From the NCBI GenBank assembly GCA_028824125.1, contig JAPPES010000073.1, forward strand, positions 1 through 50,133: a stretch of 50,133 bases of DNA. Reading direction: 5' to 3'. The notes beneath the pieces were generated by a model, which was given only the letters and a program-made list of their open reading frames with translations, was not told the origin of the DNA and did not search any database. This document shows positions 35,314 through 43,507 of this stretch, one piece after another. Position 1 is the stretch's first letter. Every line of letters starts with the position of its first letter. Source of the DNA: Candidatus Poribacteria bacterium (GTDB lineage Bacteria; Poribacteria; WGA-4E; WGA-3G). A program made the translations under genes and the position numbers.

Positions 35314-35676
35314 TCACCTATTTGGGTTAAGCGTGTAGTCAAGGTTCAACCACAAACTTTTTGAATAGCGATAGAAAAAGACAGGAAATACCGCTGAAAC
35401 TAAACCCCACACGCCAAAGTTGAATAAGAAAGGGATAGGTGTGAAAATATTAAAAATAAAATAGCCTGGAAAGACAAGGAATACCGTTGCACCATAGTTG
35501 ATATACATCGCACCTATAAAATATCCTTGTTCGCGTTCAAATTTCAATCCACATTGAGTGCAATGGGAATACATCGTGAACCGTTTTTGAAAAAGTGGAC
35601 CTATCTCACATTGTGGACATTTGAGTCCAAAACCACACTGCAAAATCTTTTTGAGATTCCCAAGAGTTCGTTTCAT
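35314..35676 (-). CDS. DUF983 family membrane protein
   Basis: This 120-residue protein has two CxxC zinc-ribbon pairs near the N-terminus (LKCPQCEIGPLF and HCTQCGLKFEREQGY) followed by two hydrophobic segments (about 55-75 and 82-105). This is the DUF983 layout; the function is unknown. It converges with the SDR gene. No clear ribosome site precedes ATG 35676. Confidence 0.8.
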   Translation of the reverse strand: MKRTLGNLKKILQCGFGLKCPQCEIGPLFQKRFTMYSHCTQCGLKFEREQGYFIGAMYINYGATVFLVFPGYFIFNIFTPIPFLFNFGVWGLVSAVFPVFFYRYSKSLWLNLDYTLNPNR

Positions 35677-35720
35677 ATATATTTCAATTGTAAGTTAGAA
35701 TCAATACACTAAAAGTTAAC

Positions 35721-35930
35721 TCAAGTTGCCCTATGTAGCACAATCTGTATGAAGATTAAAAAATAAATTGGGTAATTTAACGAGGTTAGGAAACCTCGCC
35801 AGCAGAGATGTACACCTGCTGCTGGCAAGGTTTCCTAACCTTGCCAATTACCGAAATATTTATTTAAACTTCATTTAGATTGTGTCTGTGAGGACGCAAA
35901 CTGACAGTTTGCACTACAACACCCCCAGTA
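35721..35930. mobile_element. Family-B element carrying the GGTTAGGAAACCTCGCC hairpin
   Basis: The left arm (CAAGTTGCCCTATGTAGCACAA, then ATGAAGATTAAAAAATAAAT near 35750) and the right arm (AATTACCGAAATATTTATTT near 35845) match the outer arms of the element at 24771. The interior differs: here it is a long hairpin, GGTTAGGAAACCTCGCCAGC.. at about 35784 pairing with its complement ending near 35840 (one mismatch). The right tail has CGCAAACTGACAGTTTGC. The right terminus is not clear. Confidence 0.6.
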
Positions 35931-35950
35931 GGTTCGGTTTCCTAACCGAA

Positions 35951-36133
35951 CCATAGGCATCAATTTAAGCACATAATTACCAGATTCTCTCTTGTGGGAG
36001 GGCTTTGTCCGCCCGATTTTTTCTTGTAGGAGCGACCTCCAGGTCGCGACCTGGAGGTCGCTCCTACAGAATGCAAGAGGCGCAATGAATTGCGCGACTA
36101 CAAACGCGTTTTTTCTTAAATTGACACCTATGG
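35951..36133. mobile_element. Family-C MITE with 18-bp target duplication and a perfect palindrome
   Basis: The ends CCATAGGCATCAATTTAAG (35951) and CTTAAATTGACACCTATGG (ending 36133) are inverted with three mismatches. The flanks are a perfect 18-bp direct repeat TTCGGTTTCCTAACCGAA (35933-35950 and 36134-36151), itself palindromic. The interior contains a perfect 44-bp palindrome without spacer (36025-36068) and the conserved arm shared with the element at 32873. There is no coding capacity. Confidence 0.8.
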
Positions 36134-36193
36134 TTCGGTTTCCTAACCGAACCGAACATAATGTCCAATTAATTCTAAAGTCTACTATATAAG

Positions 36194-36853
36194 TTAATAG
36201 GTGTTATCATCCCAAAAAACTTTGAAAGTCCGGAGCAATATTTTAAAATCGTTCCACAGAGACAAATTCTCAATGTATTCCAGATCAACAGAAATACCTT
36301 CACGGATTGATCCGCGGCGGCGTGGACTTAACTGCCAAAGCCCTGTCATTCCGGGGCGCACGAGATGCCGTTGATTTTCCCAATCCTCGTAATTCTCAGC
36401 AAGGAAAGGCATTTCAGGACGGGGACCGACAAGACTCATCTCACCCTTAATCACGTTAAATAACTGAGGCAACTCGTCTAAACTTGTTTTTCGAATCCAT
36501 TTACCGATTGGCGTAATGCGAACATCTTCTGTTGAATCCGGTTTTTCAGAATAGGAGGGCGTATCAATATGAAGACTTCTGAACTTGTGAATGACAAAAA
36601 GTTTATTATTTATCCCAACCCGTTTATGTGAGAAAAAAATCGGTCCACGCGAAGATAATTTAATCAATATTGAAATGAGAATCATTAGTGGGGCAAAGAG
36701 GAGAATTAAAAAAAATGCTGCCACAAAATCAAGTAAATATTTTCCTCGCTTTGCATAGAAGGAGGAAAGTCTTTTAACTGAAGGCTGTGCTGGGTCGTTC
36801 ATATATGCAAAGTCAGATTTGGAGACGTAAAATTTTGTTGGCAAATGTGCCAT
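36194..36853 (-). CDS. Sugar-1-phosphate (undecaprenyl-phosphate) transferase
   Basis: This 219-residue protein is the short (ExoY/WcaJ-core) form of the bacterial sugar transferase family. It has one hydrophobic segment (about 34-58), then KRVG..FVIHKFRSL, KTSLDELPQLFNVIKGEMSLVGPRPE (about 127-152) and RPGMTGLWQLS. It starts repeat-unit assembly by moving a sugar phosphate onto the lipid carrier at the inner membrane. ATG 36853 has AAAGG close upstream. It is the last gene of the minus-strand operon, 30 bp after the glycosyltransferase. Confidence 0.9.
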   Translation of the reverse strand: MAHLPTKFYVSKSDFAYMNDPAQPSVKRLSSFYAKRGKYLLDFVAAFFLILLFAPLMILISILIKLSSRGPIFFSHKRVGINNKLFVIHKFRSLHIDTPSYSEKPDSTEDVRITPIGKWIRKTSLDELPQLFNVIKGEMSLVGPRPEMPFLAENYEDWENQRHLVRPGMTGLWQLSPRRRGSIREGISVDLEYIENLSLWNDFKILLRTFKVFWDDNTY

Positions 36854-36883
36854 TATCCTTTACCTATACGAAATTCGTGGATT

Positions 36884-38005
36884 TCACTTTTTGTTCTGTA
36901 GTTTTTCAAAAACATCAATATATTGTTCTGCAATATGGTCCCAGTTGAATCGTTTTCGTATCTGTTCAGGGGCACGCTGTCGGAAGTCGTCAACCTTTTC
37001 GGGGTTCTGTTCTAATACTTCTATCTCATTTTTGAGAGATTCTGAGGTTTTGTCGAATAGCACGCCGTAAGTTCCACCTTCCAGGACTTCGTGGTTGAAT
37101 GGTGTATTTAAAGCAAGAATGCAGTTAGAAAATCCTAATGCCTTCAAAATAGAAGGATTGATACCGCCAAATTGGTGTCCGTGAATGTAAGCGAAGCAGT
37201 GATGGTGCAGTTCTTTTATATGTTCTGAATTATCGATATGTCCGAGAAACATGACGTTTTCATTAGCAATGCTTTTCAATTTATCCAAAAATTGGTTTTC
37301 AAGTTTGTTGCCTTTATAGTCTGCCCCTCCTGCTATTGCGAGTTTTTTCTGGCTATTTGAGTTAACAAAAGCTTCCAAAATCATGTCTGCATTATTATCG
37401 GGGACAAGACGACTTGCAATTAGATAGTAATTTCGTGATTCAAGACCGTAATTTTCAAGTATTTCTGGATGCTCAGACGGTTCAATGTTCGCTCCGTAAG
37501 CGATATATGTAGTTTCTGCGCCTAATTCTTCAAGATAAAGCCTTTTCATTTCTTCGGCATCGGTTATCACAATTGGAAACGCGGAAGTAGCCATTTTTGC
37601 TGCCCATTTGAAATAGACCGCACCTATACCTTTCCATTTTGGACGAAGCCACTCCATTCCATCAACGTTGATAACAGCACTTTTACCAGCAATACGGAAA
37701 AACCAACCAAAGGGACCGTTGCCAGCATTCCATACGAGAATAGCATCAGAAGGAGAAAACGAAGCGTGTAAAGTTGCTAAAAAACTATGGCTGAGGGTAC
37801 TAAATACTTTATGTTCAATGCTGGGTAGATAGACTAACTTGATGCCTTTCCATTCGGAGGGTCTCTCTTTGAAAACTGCTTTTCGACAATAGACGGTGAC
37901 TTCATGCCCTGCTTCTACCCAGCGCGGTGCAAGCTCCCCCATGATGGTTTCCAACCCACTATAAGTTCCCGGAAGCCCCCGAATACCTAACACGCGAATT
38001 TTCAT
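36884..38005 (-). CDS. GT4-family glycosyltransferase (DUF1972 type)
   Basis: This 373-residue protein has an N-terminal DUF1972-type domain (MKIRVLGIRGLPGTYSGLET, GHEVTVYCRK, VNVDGMEWLRPKW) and a C-terminal GT-B domain (YLIASRLVPDNNADMILEAF, AGGADYKGN, FLGHID, GGINPSILKALGFSN). Relatives transfer rhamnose or other hexoses during surface-polysaccharide synthesis. The start at 38005 is fixed by AAGGAT; a 21-codon upstream extension lacks a ribosome site. It lies between the Wzi-like gene (155 bp gap) and the sugar transferase. Confidence 0.88.
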   Translation of the reverse strand: MKIRVLGIRGLPGTYSGLETIMGELAPRWVEAGHEVTVYCRKAVFKERPSEWKGIKLVYLPSIEHKVFSTLSHSFLATLHASFSPSDAILVWNAGNGPFGWFFRIAGKSAVINVDGMEWLRPKWKGIGAVYFKWAAKMATSAFPIVITDAEEMKRLYLEELGAETTYIAYGANIEPSEHPEILENYGLESRNYYLIASRLVPDNNADMILEAFVNSNSQKKLAIAGGADYKGNKLENQFLDKLKSIANENVMFLGHIDNSEHIKELHHHCFAYIHGHQFGGINPSILKALGFSNCILALNTPFNHEVLEGGTYGVLFDKTSESLKNEIEVLEQNPEKVDDFRQRAPEQIRKRFNWDHIAEQYIDVFEKLQNKK

Positions 38006-38160
38006 CTTAAATCCTTCTGAATGATACCAAGATGTACTACAAAACAATTTCTTTGATGCTTTAACCAATATGAATCTTCATTTAAAATGCTGTTCCAATT
38101 GGAATTCTCAGTTCCGCTCTAATGGCAAGGGAAACAACAGTAAAATTCTCAGGTTATAGC

Positions 38161-39801
38161 TTAAAATCTATATAAGGCTTTCGCTTGAATTTCGTTCCCA
38201 GTTTCATGTACATCTTGGCGATTTTCAATGTTTCGTCTCCAAATCCTCGCCCATTCACCGTAGAATGAATAATGACCAATGGTAACCCAATTAAAACCGA
38301 TCTTTAAGCGATGCTCACTTTGTGTAATCCCGGAGAGTGGAGTCCATACGTCATCTCTTGGTGCGTCAGGCGGATGGTTTTTGTCTATGTTTCCTTGACC
38401 GTGACGTTCAAGTTCGTAACCAAAAACAGTTTCAAGCTTATCAGTAAATCGCCGACGTAATTCAATCCATAGATTATCTGCATCAGCACCAATACGATGT
38501 CCTATGGGTGTAGTAAAGTGTTTATAGACGTTTACTGGATTGACGTGTGTATAGGCGTATTGGTTGATAAAAGCGTATTCGGCGTGGAAATCGGTATCTT
38601 TCAATCCAAAAGGGTCTGTAATATAAATACCACCGAGGATTCCGAATTTCGTATCCCAATGTTTAAAAACGGATATTGGATTTCCATCATCAACCATTAC
38701 CTCACCATAAATTTCAAAATTGTCTATAGGACGAATCCGCATATCAGCACTTATCAGTATATTGTCACCACTACCCGGGACTCGGCTATCGGCACGTGAA
38801 ATTGTCTGTTCGTTTATCAAGTATATATTGACCGGATTGAGATATCCTGGTTCAAAACGGTTTCCAAAAATGATTACCTCAGAAATACCAAACCCAATCC
38901 TATCCCAGAAATACCCCTCAAGCCTATGTCCTGAAATATATTTTTCATTGATTTCATCTGCCATGTCTTCTAAAATACCGGTGAATGCGGTGAAGGTGGT
39001 AGTTTTGTATGTAGTTTGCAACTTCAACATATCTATAGCAATAGGGTTTGGAGAAATCAATAGATTGCCGTGATAACCTGGGCCCCACTGAAGATTGTCT
39101 TGTCCAAGTTGTAACTCAAACCAAGGGAAGTTAAACTTAAGATAAGCGTTGATCGCCGTTCGATATTTCTGTCCAATTCTCAGTTCACCTTCCAGTTGCC
39201 GATATTTTGATTCATCCGGATAAAAATCGTCAAAAACATCACCATATAGCCATCTGTATGCCATATTTGTTGTAAACGCAAACCCCTCTTTGACTTGTCC
39301 ATAAAGATGTGGGAACCATGTTGTCACAAACATAGTTCCTTCAACAGGTTCTTTTTCAGACATGTTGTCCACTAATCTTGTGATTGTTCGCTGTCTCGCT
39401 CTTAAATCAAATGAAAAGCGATAGGTGGCATTGTCACTGAGCGAAAATAAATGTGATCGCCGATTGGGAGGCGTTTGTGTTCCAGCCTCTGTGTAAAAGG
39501 CTAACAGTTCATTCAAGCGTTTTTGGTCGTTGATGCTCAACGCCAATTCGCCACTATCCAGTTTTTGAGACACCTCCACCAAAAAAGATGCAACCTGTTT
39601 TCGCGTAAACGGTAAAGAACCTCGCGCTACACCGGACACGACACGTTTATTAAGTAAACGATGAATAAAGCGGTAGGTTTCACTATTAAAATCGGTTATA
39701 TCTGGGTTAAGTGGGACGTTTATAAGTGATGCGGCATCGGCGCACGGTAAACACCAGAAATGTGTAATTATACAGAATATAAGAAAGATTCGTCCAAACA
39801 T
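38161..39801 (-). CDS. Wzi-like capsule assembly outer-membrane protein
   Basis: This 546-residue protein has a Sec signal (about 1-23) and a long aromatic beta-strand region with the Caps_assemb_Wzi hallmark LQLGQDNLQWGPGYHGNLLISPNPIAIDMLKLQ (about 215-250), ending in KALYRF as outer-membrane barrels do. Wzi proteins bind capsular or exopolysaccharide at the cell surface. TGGAGG precedes the ATG. It is second in the operon, 41 bp after the sulfatase, consistent with export or anchoring of the polymer made by the downstream genes. Confidence 0.82.
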   Translation of the reverse strand: MFGRIFLIFCIITHFWCLPCADAASLINVPLNPDITDFNSETYRFIHRLLNKRVVSGVARGSLPFTRKQVASFLVEVSQKLDSGELALSINDQKRLNELLAFYTEAGTQTPPNRRSHLFSLSDNATYRFSFDLRARQRTITRLVDNMSEKEPVEGTMFVTTWFPHLYGQVKEGFAFTTNMAYRWLYGDVFDDFYPDESKYRQLEGELRIGQKYRTAINAYLKFNFPWFELQLGQDNLQWGPGYHGNLLISPNPIAIDMLKLQTTYKTTTFTAFTGILEDMADEINEKYISGHRLEGYFWDRIGFGISEVIIFGNRFEPGYLNPVNIYLINEQTISRADSRVPGSGDNILISADMRIRPIDNFEIYGEVMVDDGNPISVFKHWDTKFGILGGIYITDPFGLKDTDFHAEYAFINQYAYTHVNPVNVYKHFTTPIGHRIGADADNLWIELRRRFTDKLETVFGYELERHGQGNIDKNHPPDAPRDDVWTPLSGITQSEHRLKIGFNWVTIGHYSFYGEWARIWRRNIENRQDVHETGNEIQAKALYRF

Positions 39802-39842
39802 GGGATTTCTGCCTCCAGGAAATGATATAAATCAAAAACTTT

Positions 39843-41909
39843 TTATTTAAGAATCGTCATCCGGCGGATTGCTTTTAACTTACCAGTGTTGAGAGAATAA
39901 AAATAGACGCCGTTTGCAACAAATTCTCCAACGGAATTACGCCCGTCCCAATATGCTGCCATGTTTTTGGTCCGATAAGCACCAGCAGCCTGATAGCCTA
40001 TATTTAGTTTTCTAATGATTTCTCCCTTTAGATTATAGATATTGATGTTTACGTCTGTGTCTTGTGCTAAATCGTAAGGAATCCAAGTCTCTGGATTGAA
40101 AGGATTTGGGAAGTTCGGTAAAAGCACCGTTTTTTCTGGAATTGCAATATTAAGTAATCGTTCTAAGGTAGCGATGCCCTGTTTAAAAGCATTAGAGCCA
40201 TCGTCCGCTAAATGTGCCTCTGCAAGCCATTTCGCTAAGAGATTAAGATGTGTTGGAGAAATCTCAATATTTGTTGTCGGTGCTGCCGGATTAGTAGATT
40301 CATCAAGGTGCGCGGCAACTATAAGCAGATCAAGGATGTTAACGCTCCCATCTTTGTTCACGTCAACTTTCGGATTTTCAGGTGCATCACCAAAATTGTT
40401 TGATATCAGGACAAGGTCTTGGAGATCAACGACGCCATCGTCATTCACATCCCAAGGCGACGTTTGTGGAACACGGAATTGTTCCTGTATTTCAGATAGG
40501 ACTGCTTGCCAGCCAGCATGCAGTTTTTCGCTGAGATGGGCAACGAGTTCACTGTTTTCTGGAAGATGTGCAATATTGACTGTCTCATTCGGGTCAGTGT
40601 AATAATCGTAAAGTTCCGTTCCGTACTCTCCACTGTTTCCCCATTCGGTATATCGGTACTGTTTTGTCCGCATGGAGTTTCCCCGACTGAATTGACTAAA
40701 GGCAGCGGTTTTCCATGGGCGTGTTGGTTCTTCAATGATTGGCATTAGACTCAAACCTTCCAACTGAGTAGGCGTAGGGAGTCGGCATGCCTCACATAAA
40801 GTCGGATATATATCAACGAGTTCAGATAAGGCATTCGTTTTTGCTGCCTGTTGCCCTGGGACACTTACAATTAAAGGTGAACGGAGCGAAACTTCAAACA
40901 AAGTTTGCTTTCCCCATATCCCATGTTCACCAAGATGATGTCCATGGTCACCGCAGAAAACGATGATAGTTTTTTCAGTGAGACCCAGAACGTCTAATTG
41001 TGCTAAAACGCGTCCAATTTGGGCATCTGTGTAACTTGTAGCTGCTGCGTATGCCCGAGTCAACTCCAAGGTTTTCTCGTCAGAAAGTGGTTCTGTTCCG
41101 GCAGGTAGGTCTTGATATCTTCTGATAGAATTCCAATTAGTGAGTGCCCATTCAGGCGCATCTATAGGCGGCAGAGTAGAAGCAGGTAAGTCAAAGTCTT
41201 GGGTATCATATAACTCAAAATATTTCCGGGGTGCCTTGAAAGGGAGATGTGGTTTGTAAAATCCAACCGCCAAAAAGAATTGTTCTTGTTTAATCTGTTT
41301 CAATACCTGAACAGCTCGTTTTGCAGTTTTTCCATCTCTGAGTTCATCATCTTCAACTTCAAGTGCCTGCCAAGATGGAGTTGTCTCTATGTCAAAAGGT
41401 ATCCAAGTCGGTCTCCATGAGGGAACACTCCATGAGTTTTCATCATCTTGGAGTCTTGGAAGATGGGCAACCCTACCGACAGATTGTGTATGGTATCCAA
41501 AAGTTTTGAAATGCTGCGGGAGTGTTACTATGTCAGGCGATTTCTGCCGAAAATCTGCTGAATTATTTAAGATGCCTGTTGTTTCTGGGCGCAACCCAGT
41601 TATCATTGAGGTGCGAGATGGACTACAGAGTGGATACTGGCAATACGCACGGTTGAAAAGTGTGCCACGTTGGGCAAGGCTATCAATATTAGGTGTATGC
41701 ATCTCTGCGTGTCCGTAGCAGCCTAACATAGGACGTAGGTCATCAACCATGATAAACAACACATTGTATTGTCCTGCAGCATCTGCATGGAATTTGGGTA
41801 GGAGCGCTGTTGTGAAAGCTGCTGCGCCGGCTTTCAAGCTGGTCGTGAGAAAGCCGCGTCGTGTAAAGGTTCGTGAGAAATTACCTTGTTTTGTGCTTGT
41901 TTTTAACAT
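39843..41909 (-). CDS. Tat-exported sulfatase with dockerin-like and T9SS/FlgD-like C-terminal tail
   Basis: This 688-residue protein begins with a Tat signal (TRRGFLTT, 16-23). The sulfatase domain (about 48-475) has metal site MVDDLRP and the modified-Cys motif CSPSR (95-99), so it must be matured to formylglycine by FGE or anSME. It resembles iduronate-2-sulfatase-type enzymes. At about 488-540 are two calcium-loop units (DVNDDGVVDLQDL, DVNKDGSVNILDL), typical of type-I dockerin-like pairs. The tail (about 592-688: NFPNPFNPETWIPYDL ... GVYFYSLNTGK..RRMTILK) is like FlgD-Ig and T9SS type-A sorting domains. First gene of the polysaccharide operon; AGGGAATAA before ATG. Confidence 0.88.
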   Translation of the reverse strand: MLKTSTKQGNFSRTFTRRGFLTTSLKAGAAAFTTALLPKFHADAAGQYNVLFIMVDDLRPMLGCYGHAEMHTPNIDSLAQRGTLFNRAYCQYPLCSPSRTSMITGLRPETTGILNNSADFRQKSPDIVTLPQHFKTFGYHTQSVGRVAHLPRLQDDENSWSVPSWRPTWIPFDIETTPSWQALEVEDDELRDGKTAKRAVQVLKQIKQEQFFLAVGFYKPHLPFKAPRKYFELYDTQDFDLPASTLPPIDAPEWALTNWNSIRRYQDLPAGTEPLSDEKTLELTRAYAAATSYTDAQIGRVLAQLDVLGLTEKTIIVFCGDHGHHLGEHGIWGKQTLFEVSLRSPLIVSVPGQQAAKTNALSELVDIYPTLCEACRLPTPTQLEGLSLMPIIEEPTRPWKTAAFSQFSRGNSMRTKQYRYTEWGNSGEYGTELYDYYTDPNETVNIAHLPENSELVAHLSEKLHAGWQAVLSEIQEQFRVPQTSPWDVNDDGVVDLQDLVLISNNFGDAPENPKVDVNKDGSVNILDLLIVAAHLDESTNPAAPTTNIEISPTHLNLLAKWLAEAHLADDGSNAFKQGIATLERLLNIAIPEKTVLLPNFPNPFNPETWIPYDLAQDTDVNINIYNLKGEIIRKLNIGYQAAGAYRTKNMAAYWDGRNSVGEFVANGVYFYSLNTGKLKAIRRMTILK

Positions 41910-42204
41910 TTATTCCCTCAAAAAAGACTATTTCAGGATCATCTATAACTACAGCCGATGGATCTGTCGGCAAGACATTTAATTGGTCTTTCATCTATAC
42001 GCAATGCGTCTGTTGATTGTGTACAACTTTATGCTAAAATATCTAATGAAGATGGATGAAATCCGAGGTATATCATAAAAAATAAAATAGCGTTTTTTTC
42101 ATGTAAAATGTTTCCTTTTTAGAAAATTGTTCCTTTCCAACTCCTTTGCCGAAACTATTTGCCAGGCATTGTAGCGTTTGTTGTGAATTGTACGTATTGG
42201 CTGC

Positions 42205-42740
42205 TTTTATTCATTTAGCATTTGCGCGAATGCCTCAATATTTTGCACTTCAGCAGCTTCGAGATGCAGATGCTTGAGTTTTTGTAAATCGGTAATACTT
42301 TGAAGTGCTGGGACTAAGGCGCGCACTGCATCTACAGCGAATTGCCTTTCAAGCAGAGCCAAAATGTTTTCAATGGTGGCCTGTCTGGTAAATTTTTCAC
42401 TTAGAAGTTGGTAAGTTTTAGATTCTTGCATGAGTCCCTTCGATAAAATATTTGCCTATGATTGACATTCGCGGAGTCCATTCTGTTATTACCGTGTGCC
42501 TTTATTCATTTAGCATTTGCGCGAATGCCTCTATGTTTTGCACTTCAGCAGCTTCAAGAAGCAGCTGCTTGAGTTTTTGTGAATCGGTAATACTTTGGAG
42601 TGCTGGGACTAAGGCGCGCACTGCATCCACAGCGAATCGCCTTTCAAGCAGAGCCAAAGTGTTTTCAATGGTGGCCTGTCTGGTAAATTTTTCACTTAGA
42701 AGTTGGTAAGTTTTAGATTCTTGCATGAGTTCCTCCGATA
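42205..42740 (-). repeat. Direct duplication of about 240 bp (offset 295)
   Basis: Positions 42205-42445 and 42500-42740 are near-identical direct repeats, about 95% by eye. The right copy is the 3' end of the gene at 42502; the left copy is the leftover coding end. They suggest a local tandem duplication followed by loss of the rest. Confidence 0.8.
42207..42431 (-). pseudogene. Duplicated C-terminal fragment of the Rpn-like gene
   Basis: The 74-residue reading matches the last 74 residues of the neighbouring protein (MQESKTYQLLSEKFTRQATIEN to AFAQMLNE) with a handful of changes, including Thr-to-Ile and Leu-to-His. It lacks the nuclease domain. It begins at an internal Met of the parental frame and has no ribosome site, so I regard it as a remnant. 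Confidence 0.75.
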
Positions 42741-43365
42741 CGAGTTGTCCCAACAACTCAGAATTATAGACTATCCCGCCAAATAGGTAGATTCCGTAAA
42801 GTAGTTCTGCTTGTGTCCGCTGATCAACAAGGGTGGAACGCGTCGCGTCAACACATTGTTGTAACCAACGTTCAAGGTCCATCCCTGCTGGCGGTTTCAT
42901 GAGAGGTGTGAAGGGCAGAAGTCCGGGTGCCTGCATCTCTAAAATCGCTTGTCCTTCTATTGCGATAAGTCGTATGACCTTATAGCGATTGACATGTTCG
43001 TAGCCGTTCCGCTTGTAGGTGTATCCGCCTGGATCGTACTTGCCGGCATTAGGATGGAAATAGATGACGTTAGAATAGACAGGCATTTGGTATTTACCGA
43101 CGAGGTATCCTTGATATTGTGCATTTCTTGCCCACATCGGTTTGTCTGTACTCTCGCGGAGTTGCAATTCGACGTGTAAAATCGCTTCTTGATTGTCGAT
43201 TCGGATGCGCTTTGTGATGTCGGTGCGCTTCGCAATGACAGTCTGTTGTTCGGTGTCAAGATGCTCAAGTACTTCAACATCGTCAACGTCAAGGACGAAT
43301 TTTGAGAGGTCTTCGGCATGATCTGTCCATAAATTTTTCCCCATATTATCGAAATCTTGTGCCAT
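42502..43365 (-). CDS. Rpn/PD-(D/E)XK nuclease-family transposase-like protein
   Basis: This 287-residue protein starts with the family pattern MAQDFDNMGKNLWTDHAEDLSKFVL. The nuclease core is visible as DITKRIRIDNQEAILHVELQLRE (Asp...Glu-x-Gln, about 49-70). The C-terminal helical part follows (about 190-287). Rpn-like proteins are DNA endonucleases implicated in recombination and are spread as selfish-like families; other members are defence-associated. ATG 43365 is chosen over an ORF extension of 12 codons without a ribosome site. Its 3' end is duplicated downstream. Confidence 0.75.
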   Translation of the reverse strand: MAQDFDNMGKNLWTDHAEDLSKFVLDVDDVEVLEHLDTEQQTVIAKRTDITKRIRIDNQEAILHVELQLRESTDKPMWARNAQYQGYLVGKYQMPVYSNVIYFHPNAGKYDPGGYTYKRNGYEHVNRYKVIRLIAIEGQAILEMQAPGLLPFTPLMKPPAGMDLERWLQQCVDATRSTLVDQRTQAELLYGIYLFGGIVYNSELLGQLVSEELMQESKTYQLLSEKFTRQATIENTLALLERRFAVDAVRALVPALQSITDSQKLKQLLLEAAEVQNIEAFAQMLNE

Positions 43366-43507
43366 AGAAGTATTATATATTGGGAGGGAGCAAAATGTCA
43401 ATGTGAAAAGTGCAGGGTCCCGAAAAAACAGTCCTTTGACGTGCTATCGGGAAGACACTCATGTTTTGTCATACCATTTTACCGCGCTGAGGGACGGGGT
43501 CCTTTCG

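Noticed and set aside
42207..42431. Separate small gene
   Set aside because: It is a copy of the 3' end of the neighbouring gene and lacks a ribosome site and the nuclease domain.
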